This document shows, one piece after another, positions 23,616 to 33,219 of a DNA stretch of 47,040 nucleotides. Source of the DNA: Pseudomonadota bacterium (GTDB lineage Bacteria; Pseudomonadota; Alphaproteobacteria; Rhizobiales; Rhizobiaceae); contig JAEZXX010000027.1 of the NCBI GenBank assembly GCA_023419535.1, positions 1 through 47,040 on the forward strand, read 5' to 3'. The position numbers and the translations under genes were made by a program. Below the pieces are notes generated by a model. The model was given only the letters and a program-made list of their open reading frames with translations, had not been told where the DNA came from and searched no databases. Each line of letters begins with the position of its first letter. Within the stretch, counting starts at the first letter, position 1.

Positions 23616-25634
23616 ATGCTTCTCTCGACCTTGAGATCCTACTGGCGGGCGGCGGCCTGGAGCGCGATCGTCGCCGCGGCCGTGCTTGTCGGCGGCCTTA
23701 CCTTGGGCGCGCGGACCGTCGACCACATGATCGAGACCGGTGCGAGCAGCCGCGCCGAGACCTTCGCCGCCTTCCTCCTGTCCGACCGGCGCCGTCTCGA
23801 CGCCCTCCTCCTCGGCCTGACGCGCGACCCCGATCTGGAAACCAAGATCCGGACGGTGGCCGCCCTCTCCCACGTCGCGAGCTTCTCGATCTTCGACCCG
23901 CAAGGGCGCGAAGTCTTCGCCACGCGCTCGGCCGACCACGACTGGCTTCTGCGCAACCGGCCGGGCGGCGTGGACACCGGGGCGCAGCTGTCGCAGTCCG
24001 CCATCCACCAGCAGGGCGCCTGGCGGTCGATCGTCGACGGCGACCGCGCGCATCTCGTCGTCATCATGCCCTTGCTGGAGAACGGGCGCGCGGTCGCCTA
24101 TCTGGCGGCCGAGATCGATCTCTCCGCGGAGGGGAGCGCCTACGAGACGACGCTCCTCTGGGCCTCCGCCCAGCTCCTGACGATCGTCGCCCTCTCCACC
24201 GGAGCGCCAGCTCTCCTGTACTGGCGCCGCAAGCGCCGGATGAAGGAGGCGGACGAGCGGATCTACTTCCTGCACAATCACGATGCGCTGACCAATCTCC
24301 TGAACCGCCGCCGGATGACCGAGGAGGTCGACCGCATCCTCGCCACCGCCCGCGCCACGCGGGAGCGCACGGCGCTCTGGTTCATCGACGTGGACGGTCT
24401 GGCGGAGATCAACAACATGCACGGGCAGGCGGCCGGCGACGAGGTCCTGCGCGTCACCGCGAGTCGGCTGTCGGAGGTCGTCGATCGGGGTGATCTCCTG
24501 TCGCGGACCGGGTCGCATGATTTCGCGATCCTGCAGCGGGCCGTGCGCAACGAGGACCAGCTCCAATCGCTGGCGCACCGGATTCTCGCCACGACCACCA
24601 AGCCCGTCGCCCTCGGCGGGAGCGACGTGACGCCGCGCGTCACCCTCGGCGTCTGCCAGTCGCCGGACAGCGGCCGCAGCTATTCGGAGCTTTTCCGGCA
24701 CGCCGAACTCGCCTTCCAGCATCAGAAGAACACGCGTCGGGGCGACTACACGCTCTTCGACCCCCGAATGGATGAGGAGGCCCATCGCCGCCGCCTCGTC
24801 GAGCAGATGCTGCGCGCCGCGCTGGAGGACGGCGCCTTCGAGCTCTTCTACCAGCCGATCATGGCCGGCGACTGCGAGACCGTCGTCGGCTTCGAGGCCC
24901 TGATCCGCATGCCGGACGGCCAGGGCGGCCACGTGCCGCCGTCGGTCTTCATCCCGATCGCGGAGTCGCGCGGCTACATCCGGGCCATCGGCACCTGGGT
25001 CATCGGCCAGGCGGCGCGCCAGGCCGCCCAGTGGCCGGACCATCTGTTCGTGTCGGTCAACCTGTCGGCGGTCCAGTTCCGCGACGGCGACCTCGTCGAG
25101 GTCGTCCGCAAGGCTCTCACCGCTGCCGGGATCCAGGGACGGCAGCTGGGGATCGAGGTCGTCGAATCCCTCCTTCTCGAACAGTCAGACGAGGTTCTGG
25201 AGCAGCTGCGCGGGCTGCGGGCGCTCGGCGTCTCGATCGACATGGACGATTTCGGAACAGGCTACTCCTCGCTCGGCTATCTCTGGCGCTTTCCCTTCGA
25301 CAAGCTCAAGATCGACCAGTCCTTCATGCGCGCCTTCGACGAGGAGAAGTCGAACGCCCCGAAGGTCGTTCAGACGATCGTGTCGCTCGGCCATCAGCTG
25401 GGGCTCAAGGTCACCGCGGAGGGCGTCGAGACGCGCGAACAGGCCGAGATCCTGCGCTCCTTCGGCTGCGACCAGCTTCAGGGCTTCTATTTCGGCCGAC
25501 CGAAGCCGGCGAACGAGATCGCGCCCGAAATGCTGAACCTCGCCTCCCGGCGTCTCGCCCGAGAAGGCAAAGGCGCCGGTCAGCGTCCCGGCCGCGAGCC
25601 TGCCGCCGCGACCGCACGCGCGCTCGCGAACTGA
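23616..25634 (+). CDS. GGDEF-EAL protein, probable c-di-GMP phosphodiesterase with degenerate GGDEF
   Basis: This 672-residue protein has an N-terminal membrane helix (about 12-35), an extracytoplasmic sensor region (about 36-165) and a second helix (about 172-190). A GGDEF domain (about 205-370) and an EAL domain (about 380-630) follow. The GGDEF signature reads GSHDF, so diguanylate cyclase activity is unlikely. The EAL domain is complete: GFEALIRM, VNLSAVQF, IDMDDFGTGYSSLGYLWR, DKLKIDQSFM, AEGVETREQAE and DQLQGFYFGRP. It should hydrolyse c-di-GMP, perhaps with the GGDEF part binding GTP as a regulator. I start at ATG 23616, because the upstream TTG (23571) lies in the preceding terminator. 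Confidence 0.92.
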   Translation: MLLSTLRSYWRAAAWSAIVAAAVLVGGLTLGARTVDHMIETGASSRAETFAAFLLSDRRRLDALLLGLTRDPDLETKIRTVAALSHVASFSIFDPQGREVFATRSADHDWLLRNRPGGVDTGAQLSQSAIHQQGAWRSIVDGDRAHLVVIMPLLENGRAVAYLAAEIDLSAEGSAYETTLLWASAQLLTIVALSTGAPALLYWRRKRRMKEADERIYFLHNHDALTNLLNRRRMTEEVDRILATARATRERTALWFIDVDGLAEINNMHGQAAGDEVLRVTASRLSEVVDRGDLLSRTGSHDFAILQRAVRNEDQLQSLAHRILATTTKPVALGGSDVTPRVTLGVCQSPDSGRSYSELFRHAELAFQHQKNTRRGDYTLFDPRMDEEAHRRRLVEQMLRAALEDGAFELFYQPIMAGDCETVVGFEALIRMPDGQGGHVPPSVFIPIAESRGYIRAIGTWVIGQAARQAAQWPDHLFVSVNLSAVQFRDGDLVEVVRKALTAAGIQGRQLGIEVVESLLLEQSDEVLEQLRGLRALGVSIDMDDFGTGYSSLGYLWRFPFDKLKIDQSFMRAFDEEKSNAPKVVQTIVSLGHQLGLKVTAEGVETREQAEILRSFGCDQLQGFYFGRPKPANEIAPEMLNLASRRLAREGKGAGQRPGREPAAATARALAN

Positions 25635-25791
25635 CGGTGCTGGGCTGCGGCCCTGCGTTGCAGATCGACCACTGTCGGGGCCGGCCTGCGAAGGGGCCGT
25701 AGACAAGGGCGAACTTCAGACACAATGATCGGCGACATGGCCCCGCGCTCCGCGCCGGTGGACGGCGTGAAGGGCGGAGAAACCCGGACAG

Positions 25792-28374
25792 ATGAACGCG
25801 ATGACGAATGTGGACTGGCCGATCGCCGGTGGGCAGACGGGTGAGCTGATTCGCGCCTTCGACTGGTCGAGCACGTCGCTCGGTCCGATCGCGGACTGGC
25901 CGACGCATCTGCGCTTCGAAGTCGACACGATCGTCAACTCGCCGATCCCGAAGGTCCTGATGTGGGGACCGGACCACGTCATGATCTACAATGACGGGTA
26001 CATCGCGATCGCGGGACAGAACCATCCCCGCGCGCTCGGCCGAACGGTGCCGGCCGTCTGGCCGGAAATCTGGGAATGGAACCGGAAGATCCTGGCGGAC
26101 GGCTTCGCCGGGCGCGTCCAGAGCTTCCGCGACCAGCCGATGCGCCTGATGCGCAACGGCGTCGAGGAAGACGTCACCTTCGACCTGTTCTACACCCCGA
26201 TCCACAGCGAGGACGGTAGCGTCGGGGGCGTATTGTGCACCGTTCTCGACACCACGGAGAAGGTGAACGTCACCTCCGCCCTGCGGCGCAGCAATCTGCG
26301 GTTCCGCGCCGCCGTCGATGCGCTGAGCGGCGTCCTGTGGACCAACAGCCCCGACGGGCGGATGGTCGGCGAGCAGGCCGGCTGGGCCGCTCTCACCGGC
26401 CAGACGCCGGCGGACTACGAGGGCTTCGGCTGGTCCTCCGCCGTTCATCCCGATGACGTCGACCATACGTTGGAGGCCTGGAACAGCGCGGTCGCCACGC
26501 GCACGACCTTTCTCTGCGAGCATCGCGTGCGCCGCCATGACGGCGTCTGGCGCGACTTTGCCGTGCGGGCCGTTCCGGTGATGGAGAACGGCACGCTGAT
26601 CGAGTGGGTCGGCGTCCACACCGACATGACCGAGCAGCGCGCGGCCGAGACGGGCCTGATCGAACATGCCGCGGCGCTGGAGCGGCAGGTCCGCCATCGC
26701 CAGCGCGCCGAAGAACAGCTCCGGCAGCTGAACGAGACGCTGGAGAATCGCGTCGTCTCGGCGCTGGAAGAGCGGCGGCAGGCGCAGATCGCCCTTGCCC
26801 AGTCGCAGAAGATGGAGAGCGTCGGCAAGCTGACGGGCGGCGTCGCGCACGACTTCAACAATCTGCTGCAGGTCGTCTCGGGCAATCTCCAGCTTCTGGC
26901 CAAGGACATCGCCGGCAACGAACGCGCCGAGCGGCGCGTCGCCAACGCCATGGCCGGCGTGCAGCGCGGCGCCAAGCTGGCCTCGCAGCTCCTGGCCTTC
27001 GGGCGCCGCCAGGCGCTGGAGCCCAAGGTCGTCAACGTCTCGCGCTTCGTGCACGGGATGGACGACCTCCTGCGCCGCGCGATCGGCGAGGGCATCGAGG
27101 TCGAGACCGTCTTCGGCGGCGGGCTCTGGAACACCTTCATCGACCCGACGCAGATCGAGAACGCCCTTCTGAACCTCGCGATCAACGCGCGCGACGCGAT
27201 GGACGGACAGGGCAAGCTGACGATCGAACTCTCGAACGCCAGCCTCGACGACGCCTACGTGCGCACGCAGCACGACGTCCAGCCCGGCCAGTACGTGATG
27301 CTCGCCGTCTCCGACACGGGCTGCGGCATGGCGCCCGAGATCATCGATAAGGTCTTCGAGCCCTTCTTCTCGACCAAGGCGGAGGGCAAGGGTTCGGGCC
27401 TCGGCCTCTCCATGGTCTACGGTTTCGTCAAGCAGTCCGGCGGCCACGTGAAGATCTATTCCGAGGTCGGCCAGGGCACGACGATCAAGCTCTATCTGCC
27501 GCGGGCGATGGAGGCGGAGGACATCGAGGTCGTGGTCGATGCCGGGCCGATCACCGGGGGCACCGAGACGGTCCTCGTCGTCGAGGACGACGAGGAGGTG
27601 CGCGCGACCGTGGTCGAGATGCTGACCGACCTCGGCTACCGCGTCCTCAAGGCGGTCGACGCGCAGTCGGGCCTCAGCGTGGTCGAAAGCGGCATCCCCA
27701 TCGACCTTCTCTTCACCGACGTCGTGATGCCCGGCACGCTGAAGAGCCCCGAGCTCGCACGCAAGGCCAAGGAACGGCTGCCCGACATCGCCGTCCTCTT
27801 CACCTCAGGCTACACCGAGAACTCGATCGTCCACGGCGGGCGGCTGGACGCGGGCGTCGAACTGCTCTCCAAACCCTACACGCGCGAGGCGCTGGCGCGC
27901 AAAGTGCGGCACGTCATCGCCAACGAGGCGCAGCGCCGCGCCGCGCGCGCGCTCGACGGCTCGCGGACGGTGCAGCCGCGCGAGCCGGAGCGCCCGCGCA
28001 GCTTCACGCCGTTCACCGTGCTTCTGGTCGAGGACGATCCTCTGATCCGCATGAACACGGCCGACATGCTCAACGGTCTCGGCCACGTCGTCGTGGAGGC
28101 GGAATCGGGCGAGGACGCCCTCGTGGCGCTCCAGACGGCCCCGATCGACGTGCTCGTGACGGACGTGAACCTGCCGGGCCTCTCCGGGCCGGAACTGGCG
28201 GAGCGGGCTCTCGACCTTCGCGCCGACATCGGGATCGTCTTCGCCACGGGCGACGCGCATGTCGCTTCGCAGACGGCCGCCCAATTGCTGCAGAAGCCCT
28301 ACGACGAGACCGCTCTCGACCGGGCCGTCGCGCTCGCCGCGAAGGAGCGCCAGCGCCAGACGGTCGCCTCCTGA
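25792..28374 (+). CDS. PAS-containing hybrid histidine kinase with two receiver domains
   Basis: This 860-residue soluble protein has an N-terminal PAS-like sensor (about 15-165, WGPDHVMIYNDGYIAI and TPIHSEDGSVGGVLCTV) and a second PAS (about 170-290, with WVGVHTDMTEQRA). A coiled coil (about 295-340) precedes the HisKA/ATPase core: His in GGVAHDFNNLLQVVSGN, N box NLAINARDAMDG, VFEPFFSTKAEGKGSGLGLSMV. Two receiver domains follow, with Asp in LLFTDVVMPG and in VLVTDVNLPG. No membrane segment is seen, so the signal is cytoplasmic. Two receivers in tandem suggest a phosphorelay or competing phosphate sink. It lies 157 bases after the GGDEF-EAL gene on the same strand; a functional link is possible but unproven. 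Confidence 0.92.
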   Translation: MNAMTNVDWPIAGGQTGELIRAFDWSSTSLGPIADWPTHLRFEVDTIVNSPIPKVLMWGPDHVMIYNDGYIAIAGQNHPRALGRTVPAVWPEIWEWNRKILADGFAGRVQSFRDQPMRLMRNGVEEDVTFDLFYTPIHSEDGSVGGVLCTVLDTTEKVNVTSALRRSNLRFRAAVDALSGVLWTNSPDGRMVGEQAGWAALTGQTPADYEGFGWSSAVHPDDVDHTLEAWNSAVATRTTFLCEHRVRRHDGVWRDFAVRAVPVMENGTLIEWVGVHTDMTEQRAAETGLIEHAAALERQVRHRQRAEEQLRQLNETLENRVVSALEERRQAQIALAQSQKMESVGKLTGGVAHDFNNLLQVVSGNLQLLAKDIAGNERAERRVANAMAGVQRGAKLASQLLAFGRRQALEPKVVNVSRFVHGMDDLLRRAIGEGIEVETVFGGGLWNTFIDPTQIENALLNLAINARDAMDGQGKLTIELSNASLDDAYVRTQHDVQPGQYVMLAVSDTGCGMAPEIIDKVFEPFFSTKAEGKGSGLGLSMVYGFVKQSGGHVKIYSEVGQGTTIKLYLPRAMEAEDIEVVVDAGPITGGTETVLVVEDDEEVRATVVEMLTDLGYRVLKAVDAQSGLSVVESGIPIDLLFTDVVMPGTLKSPELARKAKERLPDIAVLFTSGYTENSIVHGGRLDAGVELLSKPYTREALARKVRHVIANEAQRRAARALDGSRTVQPREPERPRSFTPFTVLLVEDDPLIRMNTADMLNGLGHVVVEAESGEDALVALQTAPIDVLVTDVNLPGLSGPELAERALDLRADIGIVFATGDAHVASQTAAQLLQKPYDETALDRAVALAAKERQRQTVAS

Positions 28375-28420
28375 GGCGAGCGCGGCCGCGCCGGCGCTCG
28401 GGCGGTGGCCGCCCGGCGCG

Positions 28421-28588
28421 TCAGCGAGCGACGAAGCGGTTGTCGCTCCTCGTTTCGGGCGGCGGGCCCTGTTCGTCCTCGATCTCCCGGGCGGCGCGCG
28501 CCCAGAACTCGTGTTCGCGACCGCACGGCCGCCCATCCGCCTCCCAGAGAAGGTAGGCCCGCTCCCGTATCAACTCGGCCCTGTCCAT
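28421..28588 (-). CDS. DUF2934 domain small protein
   Basis: The 55-residue product starts MDRAELIRERAYLLWEADG and continues with CGREHEFWARAAREIEDE, the DUF2934 pattern of short soluble proteins common in Hyphomicrobiales. The function is unknown. The frame stays open upstream to 28684, but the conserved domain starts at the Met at 28588, where I place the start; the Met at 28603 is an alternative. It is convergent with the hybrid kinase gene, 46 bases apart. Confidence 0.75.
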   Translation of the reverse strand: MDRAELIRERAYLLWEADGRPCGREHEFWARAAREIEDEQGPPPETRSDNRFVAR

Positions 28589-28926
28589 CGTCGCGCCACG
28601 CTCCATGCGCCGGCACCATCGGGATCGATGGGCCGCAACCTTCTGCGATAATGCAGGAGAAGGCTCCGGGATGCGCCACGCCAATTCGGGCGATGGCTAT
28701 TCATTCCCACCGCTGGAAGCCTTGCGTTCCCGCGATCGGCCTTATGCCCTTCCGCATCCTCGCCTGCGGGTCTAAGGAACCTCGCGCCGGGCCGGGCCGC
28801 CCGGACCGCCGTCCGGTCCCTCGCGGGCACGGAACGGCCGGACCAACCCTTTGATTTTACCGTAGCCGGCTTTCCGAAGGTCGTTCCCGACTCAAAGGAC
28901 CGGCGCGCAGGCAGCGGCGGAGAGCG
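28589..28926. other. 338-base gap between DUF2934 and aminotransferase genes
   Basis: I see no convincing gene, RNA or repeat here. The right end (about 28850-28900) has a short AT-rich patch around TTTGATTTTACC that may belong to the aminotransferase promoter. Open frames crossing the gap are arginine/proline-rich shadows. Confidence 0.5.
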
Positions 28927-30150
28927 ATGGCATTCTCGACGGCAGGACAACCGGAAAGGCGGCAAAATGCCTCGGTCAATCCGCTTCTGAGCGCCGTTCA
29001 GGTTCCCCCGATCGCGGCCGCCAAGCGCTGGCTGACCGCCTATGACGGCGGGCTCGGCCCCGCGGTGGATTTGAGCCAGGCGGTGCCTGGTCACGCGCCC
29101 TCCCCGGCCTTCCAGCAGCGTTTCCTTCAGGCGGCCGCGCTCCCCGCGACCGCGACCTACGGCGACATTCTCGGCGACCGTGGATTGCGCGACGCCTACG
29201 CGCGCGAGACGAGCGCGGCCTACGGCGCTAGGATCGAGGGCACCGAGGTCGCGATCACCGCCGGCTGCAACCAGGCGTTCCTCGCCTCGATCATGGCGGT
29301 GGCCGAGCCGGGGAGCTCGGTTCTTCTGCCGCAGCCCTGGTACTTCAACCACGAAATGACGTGTCGCATGCTCGGCGTGGAGGTGAAGGGCCTCCCGACC
29401 CGCGCGGCCGCTGGCTTCGTGCCGGACGTGGCTGACGCCGCACGCCTCATCGACGCGCGGACGCGGGCGATCGTCCTCGTGACGCCGAACAATCCGACCG
29501 GCGCGATCTATTCGCCGGAGACGATCGCCGCCTTCTTCGATCTGGCGCGCTCGCGCGGCATCCACCTCGTCCTCGACGAAACCTATCGCGACTTCCGACC
29601 GGGCGCCTCGTCGGGTCCTGCGCACGCGCTCTTCCAGCGGGCCGGCTGGGGGGACAATCTGATCTCGCTCTATTCCTTCTCAAAGTCCCATGCGATTCCC
29701 GGGCACAGGCTCGGCGCGCTGGCCGGGGGCCCGCAGGTGCTGGAGGCTTGCGTCAAGATTCTCGACTGCGTGCAGATCTGTCCGCCGCGTCCGAGCCAGA
29801 CCGCGCTCCTCGCCTCGATGGAGGAAAGCGCTCCCTGGCGGGCCGAGCGCGCAGCTGAAATGACCGACCGCGCCGCGACGTTCCGTGCCGCCCTCGCCGA
29901 CCTTCCCGAATGGCGGATCGACAGCATCGGCGCCTATTTCGCCTATGTCGCTCACCCCTTCCCCGACGCGTCGTCCGTGGCCGTCGCACAGGCGCTGGCA
30001 GAACGCTTCGGCCTCCTCGTCCTGCCCGGCTCCTTCTTCGGCCCGGGTCAGGAAGGCCATCTGCGCGTCGCCTTCGCCAACGTCGCCTCGGACGGCATCC
30101 GCCGCTTCGCCGACCGGCTGGCACGGGCACGCGGGCAGTTGACACCCTGA
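28927..30150 (+). CDS. Class I/II pyridoxal-phosphate aminotransferase
   Basis: This 407-residue fold-type I aminotransferase has ITAGCNQAFLASIMAV, VTPNNPTGAIYSPE, VLDETYRDFRP, the PLP-binding Lys253 in YSFSKSHAIPGHRLG, and FGPGQEGHLRVAFAN near the C-terminus. It transfers an amino group from a small amino acid or amine to a keto acid; the specificity is not readable. GGCGGAGAG ahead of the ATG is a good ribosome site. It sits 69 bases before the polyamine-type transporter operon on the same strand, which may have its own promoter, so it probably serves the same catabolism. Confidence 0.9.
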   Translation: MAFSTAGQPERRQNASVNPLLSAVQVPPIAAAKRWLTAYDGGLGPAVDLSQAVPGHAPSPAFQQRFLQAAALPATATYGDILGDRGLRDAYARETSAAYGARIEGTEVAITAGCNQAFLASIMAVAEPGSSVLLPQPWYFNHEMTCRMLGVEVKGLPTRAAAGFVPDVADAARLIDARTRAIVLVTPNNPTGAIYSPETIAAFFDLARSRGIHLVLDETYRDFRPGASSGPAHALFQRAGWGDNLISLYSFSKSHAIPGHRLGALAGGPQVLEACVKILDCVQICPPRPSQTALLASMEESAPWRAERAAEMTDRAATFRAALADLPEWRIDSIGAYFAYVAHPFPDASSVAVAQALAERFGLLVLPGSFFGPGQEGHLRVAFANVASDGIRRFADRLARARGQLTP

Positions 30151-30162
30151 CGCTGACGTCGA

Positions 30163-30192
30163 ATGACGCAACGGACGACTTCGCCCTATAAT
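30163..30192 (+). promoter_or_regulatory. Candidate promoter for the polyamine-type transporter operon
   Basis: A perfect TATAAT (30187-30192) lies 18 bases after ATGACG (30163-30168; 4 of 6 match to TTGACA). The binding-protein gene starts 27 bases further on. Such a -10 box stands out in DNA this GC-rich. Read by eye only. Confidence 0.45.
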
Positions 30193-30219
30193 GAGGCGTC
30201 CGACTTTGGAGATTGCGAC

Positions 30220-31299
30220 ATGTCCCGCTTCCACCTGAACCGCCGTCAGGTTCTCGCCGGCACCGCCGCCGGTGCCGCGACCCTTTTCATGCCGTCGATC
30301 CTGCGGGCGCAGGAGCGCTCGCTCTCAGTCGGCGTCTATGGCGGCTACTTCAAGGAATCCTTCGACGAGCACATCTTCCCGCGCTTCACCGAGGCGACGG
30401 GGATCAACGTCGAATCGATCGCCGAGCCGACGGGCGAGGCGTGGCTGGTGCAGCTCGAGCAGGCCGCTCGGGCGAACGTCGCCCCCGCCGACGTTTCGAT
30501 GATGAGCCAGGTGGCGATGCGCAAGGGTGTGGCGACCGAACTCTGGGCGCCGATCGACCAGAGCCGCGTCGAGGGGTTCGACGCCATCCTGCCCCCCTTC
30601 GTCGTGCGCTATCCGGACGATCGCATCGCTGGCGTGGGCGCCGTCGCGTGGTACATCACGCTCGTCAGCAACACCGACGTCTACCCGGAGGCGCCGACCT
30701 CCTGGAACGCACTCTGGGACCCTGCGAACGCCAATCGCCTGGGCCTTCTGGCGCTGGTCTCCAACTCCTTCCTTCTAGAGGTGACGGCCAAGACCCATTT
30801 CGGCGGCACCGAAATCCTCGACACCGAGGAGGGCATCCTCCAGGTCATGGAGAAGCTCGCCGAGGTACGGCCGAACGTGCAGCTTTGGTACCGCGACGAG
30901 GCGCAGTTCGAGCAGGCCCTGCGCTCTGGCGAAATCCCGATGGGCCAGTACTATCACGACGTGACGGGCTTGGCGGCCGCCGACGGCTTTCCGGTGCGCT
31001 CGACCTTCCCGCAGGAGGGCGGCATCTCCGACTCCGGCTGCTGGGCGATCTCGCGGGCTTCGACGAAGTCCGACGAGGCGCACGAGTTCATCAACTTCGC
31101 CTCGCAGCCCGAGATCCAGTCCCTGATGTCGCGCCAGATCGGCACGGCGCCGACGATCGAGCGCTCGCTGACGGATCTGACGGACGAGGAGTTCGCCGCC
31201 GTCGCCTCCGAAATCGACCCAGTCGTTCCACGCTACGACATGTATGTCGAGCGCGCCGACTGGCTGAACCAGCGCTGGACCGAGCTGATCGCCGGCTGA
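30220..31299 (+). CDS. Spermidine/putrescine-type ABC transporter substrate-binding protein
   Basis: This 359-residue periplasmic protein has a Tat-like signal peptide: NRRQVLAGTAAGAATLFM and a cleavage area near LRAQE (about residue 31). The mature part follows the PotD/PotF group of binding proteins (SVGVYGGYFKESFDEHIFPRF, PADVSMMSQV, SDSGCWAISRASTKSDEAHEF, IDPVVPRYDMYVERADWLNQRW). It captures a cationic or amino-acid-like ligand and delivers it to the permeases encoded downstream. The start ATG at 30220 is preceded by TTTGGAGA. The frame is open to 30163 but that start would destroy the signal peptide. The ligand cannot be read from sequence; polyamine is only the family's usual choice. 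Confidence 0.9.
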   Translation: MSRFHLNRRQVLAGTAAGAATLFMPSILRAQERSLSVGVYGGYFKESFDEHIFPRFTEATGINVESIAEPTGEAWLVQLEQAARANVAPADVSMMSQVAMRKGVATELWAPIDQSRVEGFDAILPPFVVRYPDDRIAGVGAVAWYITLVSNTDVYPEAPTSWNALWDPANANRLGLLALVSNSFLLEVTAKTHFGGTEILDTEEGILQVMEKLAEVRPNVQLWYRDEAQFEQALRSGEIPMGQYYHDVTGLAAADGFPVRSTFPQEGGISDSGCWAISRASTKSDEAHEFINFASQPEIQSLMSRQIGTAPTIERSLTDLTDEEFAAVASEIDPVVPRYDMYVERADWLNQRWTELIAG

Positions 31300-31348
31300 T
31301 CGGCGACCCGCACCGTTCGAGACGCATGCCGACAGTCGAAGGGACGTC

Positions 31349-32365
31349 ATGAGCCGGCTGACCCTCACCTCCATCGTCAAGCGCTTCGGCGATCTGGCGG
31401 CGGTGGACCATGTGGACCTGACGGTCGAGCCGGGCAGCTTCGTCTGCCTGCTCGGCCCGTCCGGCTGCGGGAAGACGACGCTGCTGCGCATGATTGCGGG
31501 GCTCGACAGCCCGAGCGAGGGCCGCATCCTCTTCGGCGAGGAGGACATCACCGACCGGCCGGTCCACAAGCGCGACATCGGCATGGTCTTCCAGTCGCTG
31601 GCGCTCTTCCCGCACCTCTCGGTCGGCGACAACATCGCCTATCCGCTGGCGATCCGCGGCGTCGACAAGGCGACGCGGATGCGGCGGGCGGAAGAGCTGC
31701 TGGAGCTCGTGCGGCTGCCGGGTGTCGCCGGGCGGGCGACCAACCAGCTCTCGGGCGGACAGCGCCAGCGCGTCGCGATTGCCCGCGCGCTGGCAGTCTC
31801 GCCCAAGCTCTTCCTGCTCGACGAGCCGCTCTCGGCGCTCGACGCCAAGCTGCGCGAGGCCATGCAGGTGGAACTGCGCCAGCTGCAGCAGCGCCTCGGC
31901 ATCACCACCATCGTCGTGACCCACGACCAGCGCGAGGCCATGACCATGGCCGACCGCATCGTCGTGATGCGCGAGGGCCGCATCCAGCAGGCCGCGTCGC
32001 CGGTCGAGGTCTACCGACGCCCCGCCAACGCCTTCGTCGCCGACTTCATCGGCCAAACCAACCTCCTGCCGCTCGGGCCCGGCTCGCTGCTCGGCGCGGC
32101 GCTGCCGCATCTGGCGCAGGAGGGCGCCACCGCCTCGGTGCGACCGGAGGACATCGCCATCCGCGCGGCCGGCGAGGCGCCGATCGCCGCGACCGTGGCC
32201 TTCGTGCGCGACATCGGCTCGAGCGTGGAGATCCATCTCGACGCCGACGACACGCGTCTCGTGGCGCTCGCCCCGGCCGGGACGCGGCCAGCCGTCGGCG
32301 ATACGGTCTCGCTCGCGATCGATCCGGGCGCGCTCGTCGCCTTGCCGAAGGACCGCGCGGCGTGA
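31349..32365 (+). CDS. PotA-type ABC transporter ATP-binding protein
   Basis: This 338-residue ATPase has Walker A LLGPSGCGKTTLLRM (about 34-48), a Q loop in GMVFQSLALFPHLSV, signature QLSGGQRQRVAIARAL, Walker B LFLLDEPLSALD and the H loop VVTHDQREAM. A C-terminal TOBE domain (about 235-335, GSSVEIHLDADD) is typical of the spermidine/putrescine group. It powers the importer. It lies 49 bases after the binding-protein gene and overlaps the first permease (GTGA). Confidence 0.95.
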   Translation: MSRLTLTSIVKRFGDLAAVDHVDLTVEPGSFVCLLGPSGCGKTTLLRMIAGLDSPSEGRILFGEEDITDRPVHKRDIGMVFQSLALFPHLSVGDNIAYPLAIRGVDKATRMRRAEELLELVRLPGVAGRATNQLSGGQRQRVAIARALAVSPKLFLLDEPLSALDAKLREAMQVELRQLQQRLGITTIVVTHDQREAMTMADRIVVMREGRIQQAASPVEVYRRPANAFVADFIGQTNLLPLGPGSLLGAALPHLAQEGATASVRPEDIAIRAAGEAPIAATVAFVRDIGSSVEIHLDADDTRLVALAPAGTRPAVGDTVSLAIDPGALVALPKDRAA

Positions 32366-33219
32366 GCGCTGCAACCGATCGGTCCTTCGTCGCCACCCAG
32401 TGGCCGATCCTGTTCCCGGCCCTGATGCTCGCGGCGTTCTTCGTCGTGCCCTTCGGCACGATGATCGCGGTCTCCTTCTTCGAGCGCGTGCAGGGCGCCT
32501 TCTACGAGCCCTCCTTCACCACGGAGAACTACGCGCGCTTCTGGAGCCTGTTCTTCGGCCGCGTCCTTCTGTTCTCGCTGGGCCTCTCCGCCCTCGTCTC
32601 GGCGATCTGCGTCGCGATCGGCGTGCCGTTCACGCGCGCGCTGACGCGTCTGTCTCGGCGCGCGCAGGTGCCGTGGCTGATCGCGCTTCTCTGCGTGCTC
32701 TCGCTGTCGGAGGTTATCATCGGCTTCGCGTGGTCGACGCTGCTCTCGCGCACCGCCGGCTTCGGCAATCTCTTCGTCGCGCTGGGCCTCGCCGAGACGT
32801 CGGAGGCCTACACGCCGAGCTTCCTCGCCGTGCTGCTGGGCATGGTCTATCAGGCCCTACCCTACGCCATCCTCGTTCTCTACCCCGCCTTCTCCCGGCT
32901 CGATCCCTCGCTCGCAGAGGCGAGCCGCACGCTCGGCGCCCCGCCCTGGAAGGCGTTCGCGACCGTCGTCCTGCCGGCGCTGCGCCCGGCGATCACCGCC
33001 ACCTTCATCGTGGTCTTCGTCTTCGCGCTCGGCGCCTACCTCCTGCCGCAGCTTCTCGGCCGGCCGCAGCACTGGACGCTGTCGGTCCTCATCACCGACC
33101 AGGCGATCTACCAGTCCAACATGCCCTTCGCCGCCGCCATGGCCGTCTTCCTCGTCGTCACGAGCGTGCTCCTTGTGCTTCTCACCGTCGCGCTCGGGCG
33201 AAACAGGGTGCCGGCATGA
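32362..33219 (+). CDS. PotB-type ABC transporter permease
   Basis: This 285-residue inner-membrane protein has about six helices and the cytoplasmic EAA-type loop EASRTLGAPPWKAFATVVLPALRP. The N-terminal WPILFPALMLAAFFVVPFGTMIAVSFFE and the late FALGAYLLPQLLGRPQHWTLSVLI match PotB-type permeases. The start is GTG at 32362, in a 4-base overlap with the ATPase gene. It ends in an ATGA overlap with the second permease, which it should pair with in the membrane. Confidence 0.93.
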   Translation: MSAATDRSFVATQWPILFPALMLAAFFVVPFGTMIAVSFFERVQGAFYEPSFTTENYARFWSLFFGRVLLFSLGLSALVSAICVAIGVPFTRALTRLSRRAQVPWLIALLCVLSLSEVIIGFAWSTLLSRTAGFGNLFVALGLAETSEAYTPSFLAVLLGMVYQALPYAILVLYPAFSRLDPSLAEASRTLGAPPWKAFATVVLPALRPAITATFIVVFVFALGAYLLPQLLGRPQHWTLSVLITDQAIYQSNMPFAAAMAVFLVVTSVLLVLLTVALGRNRVPA

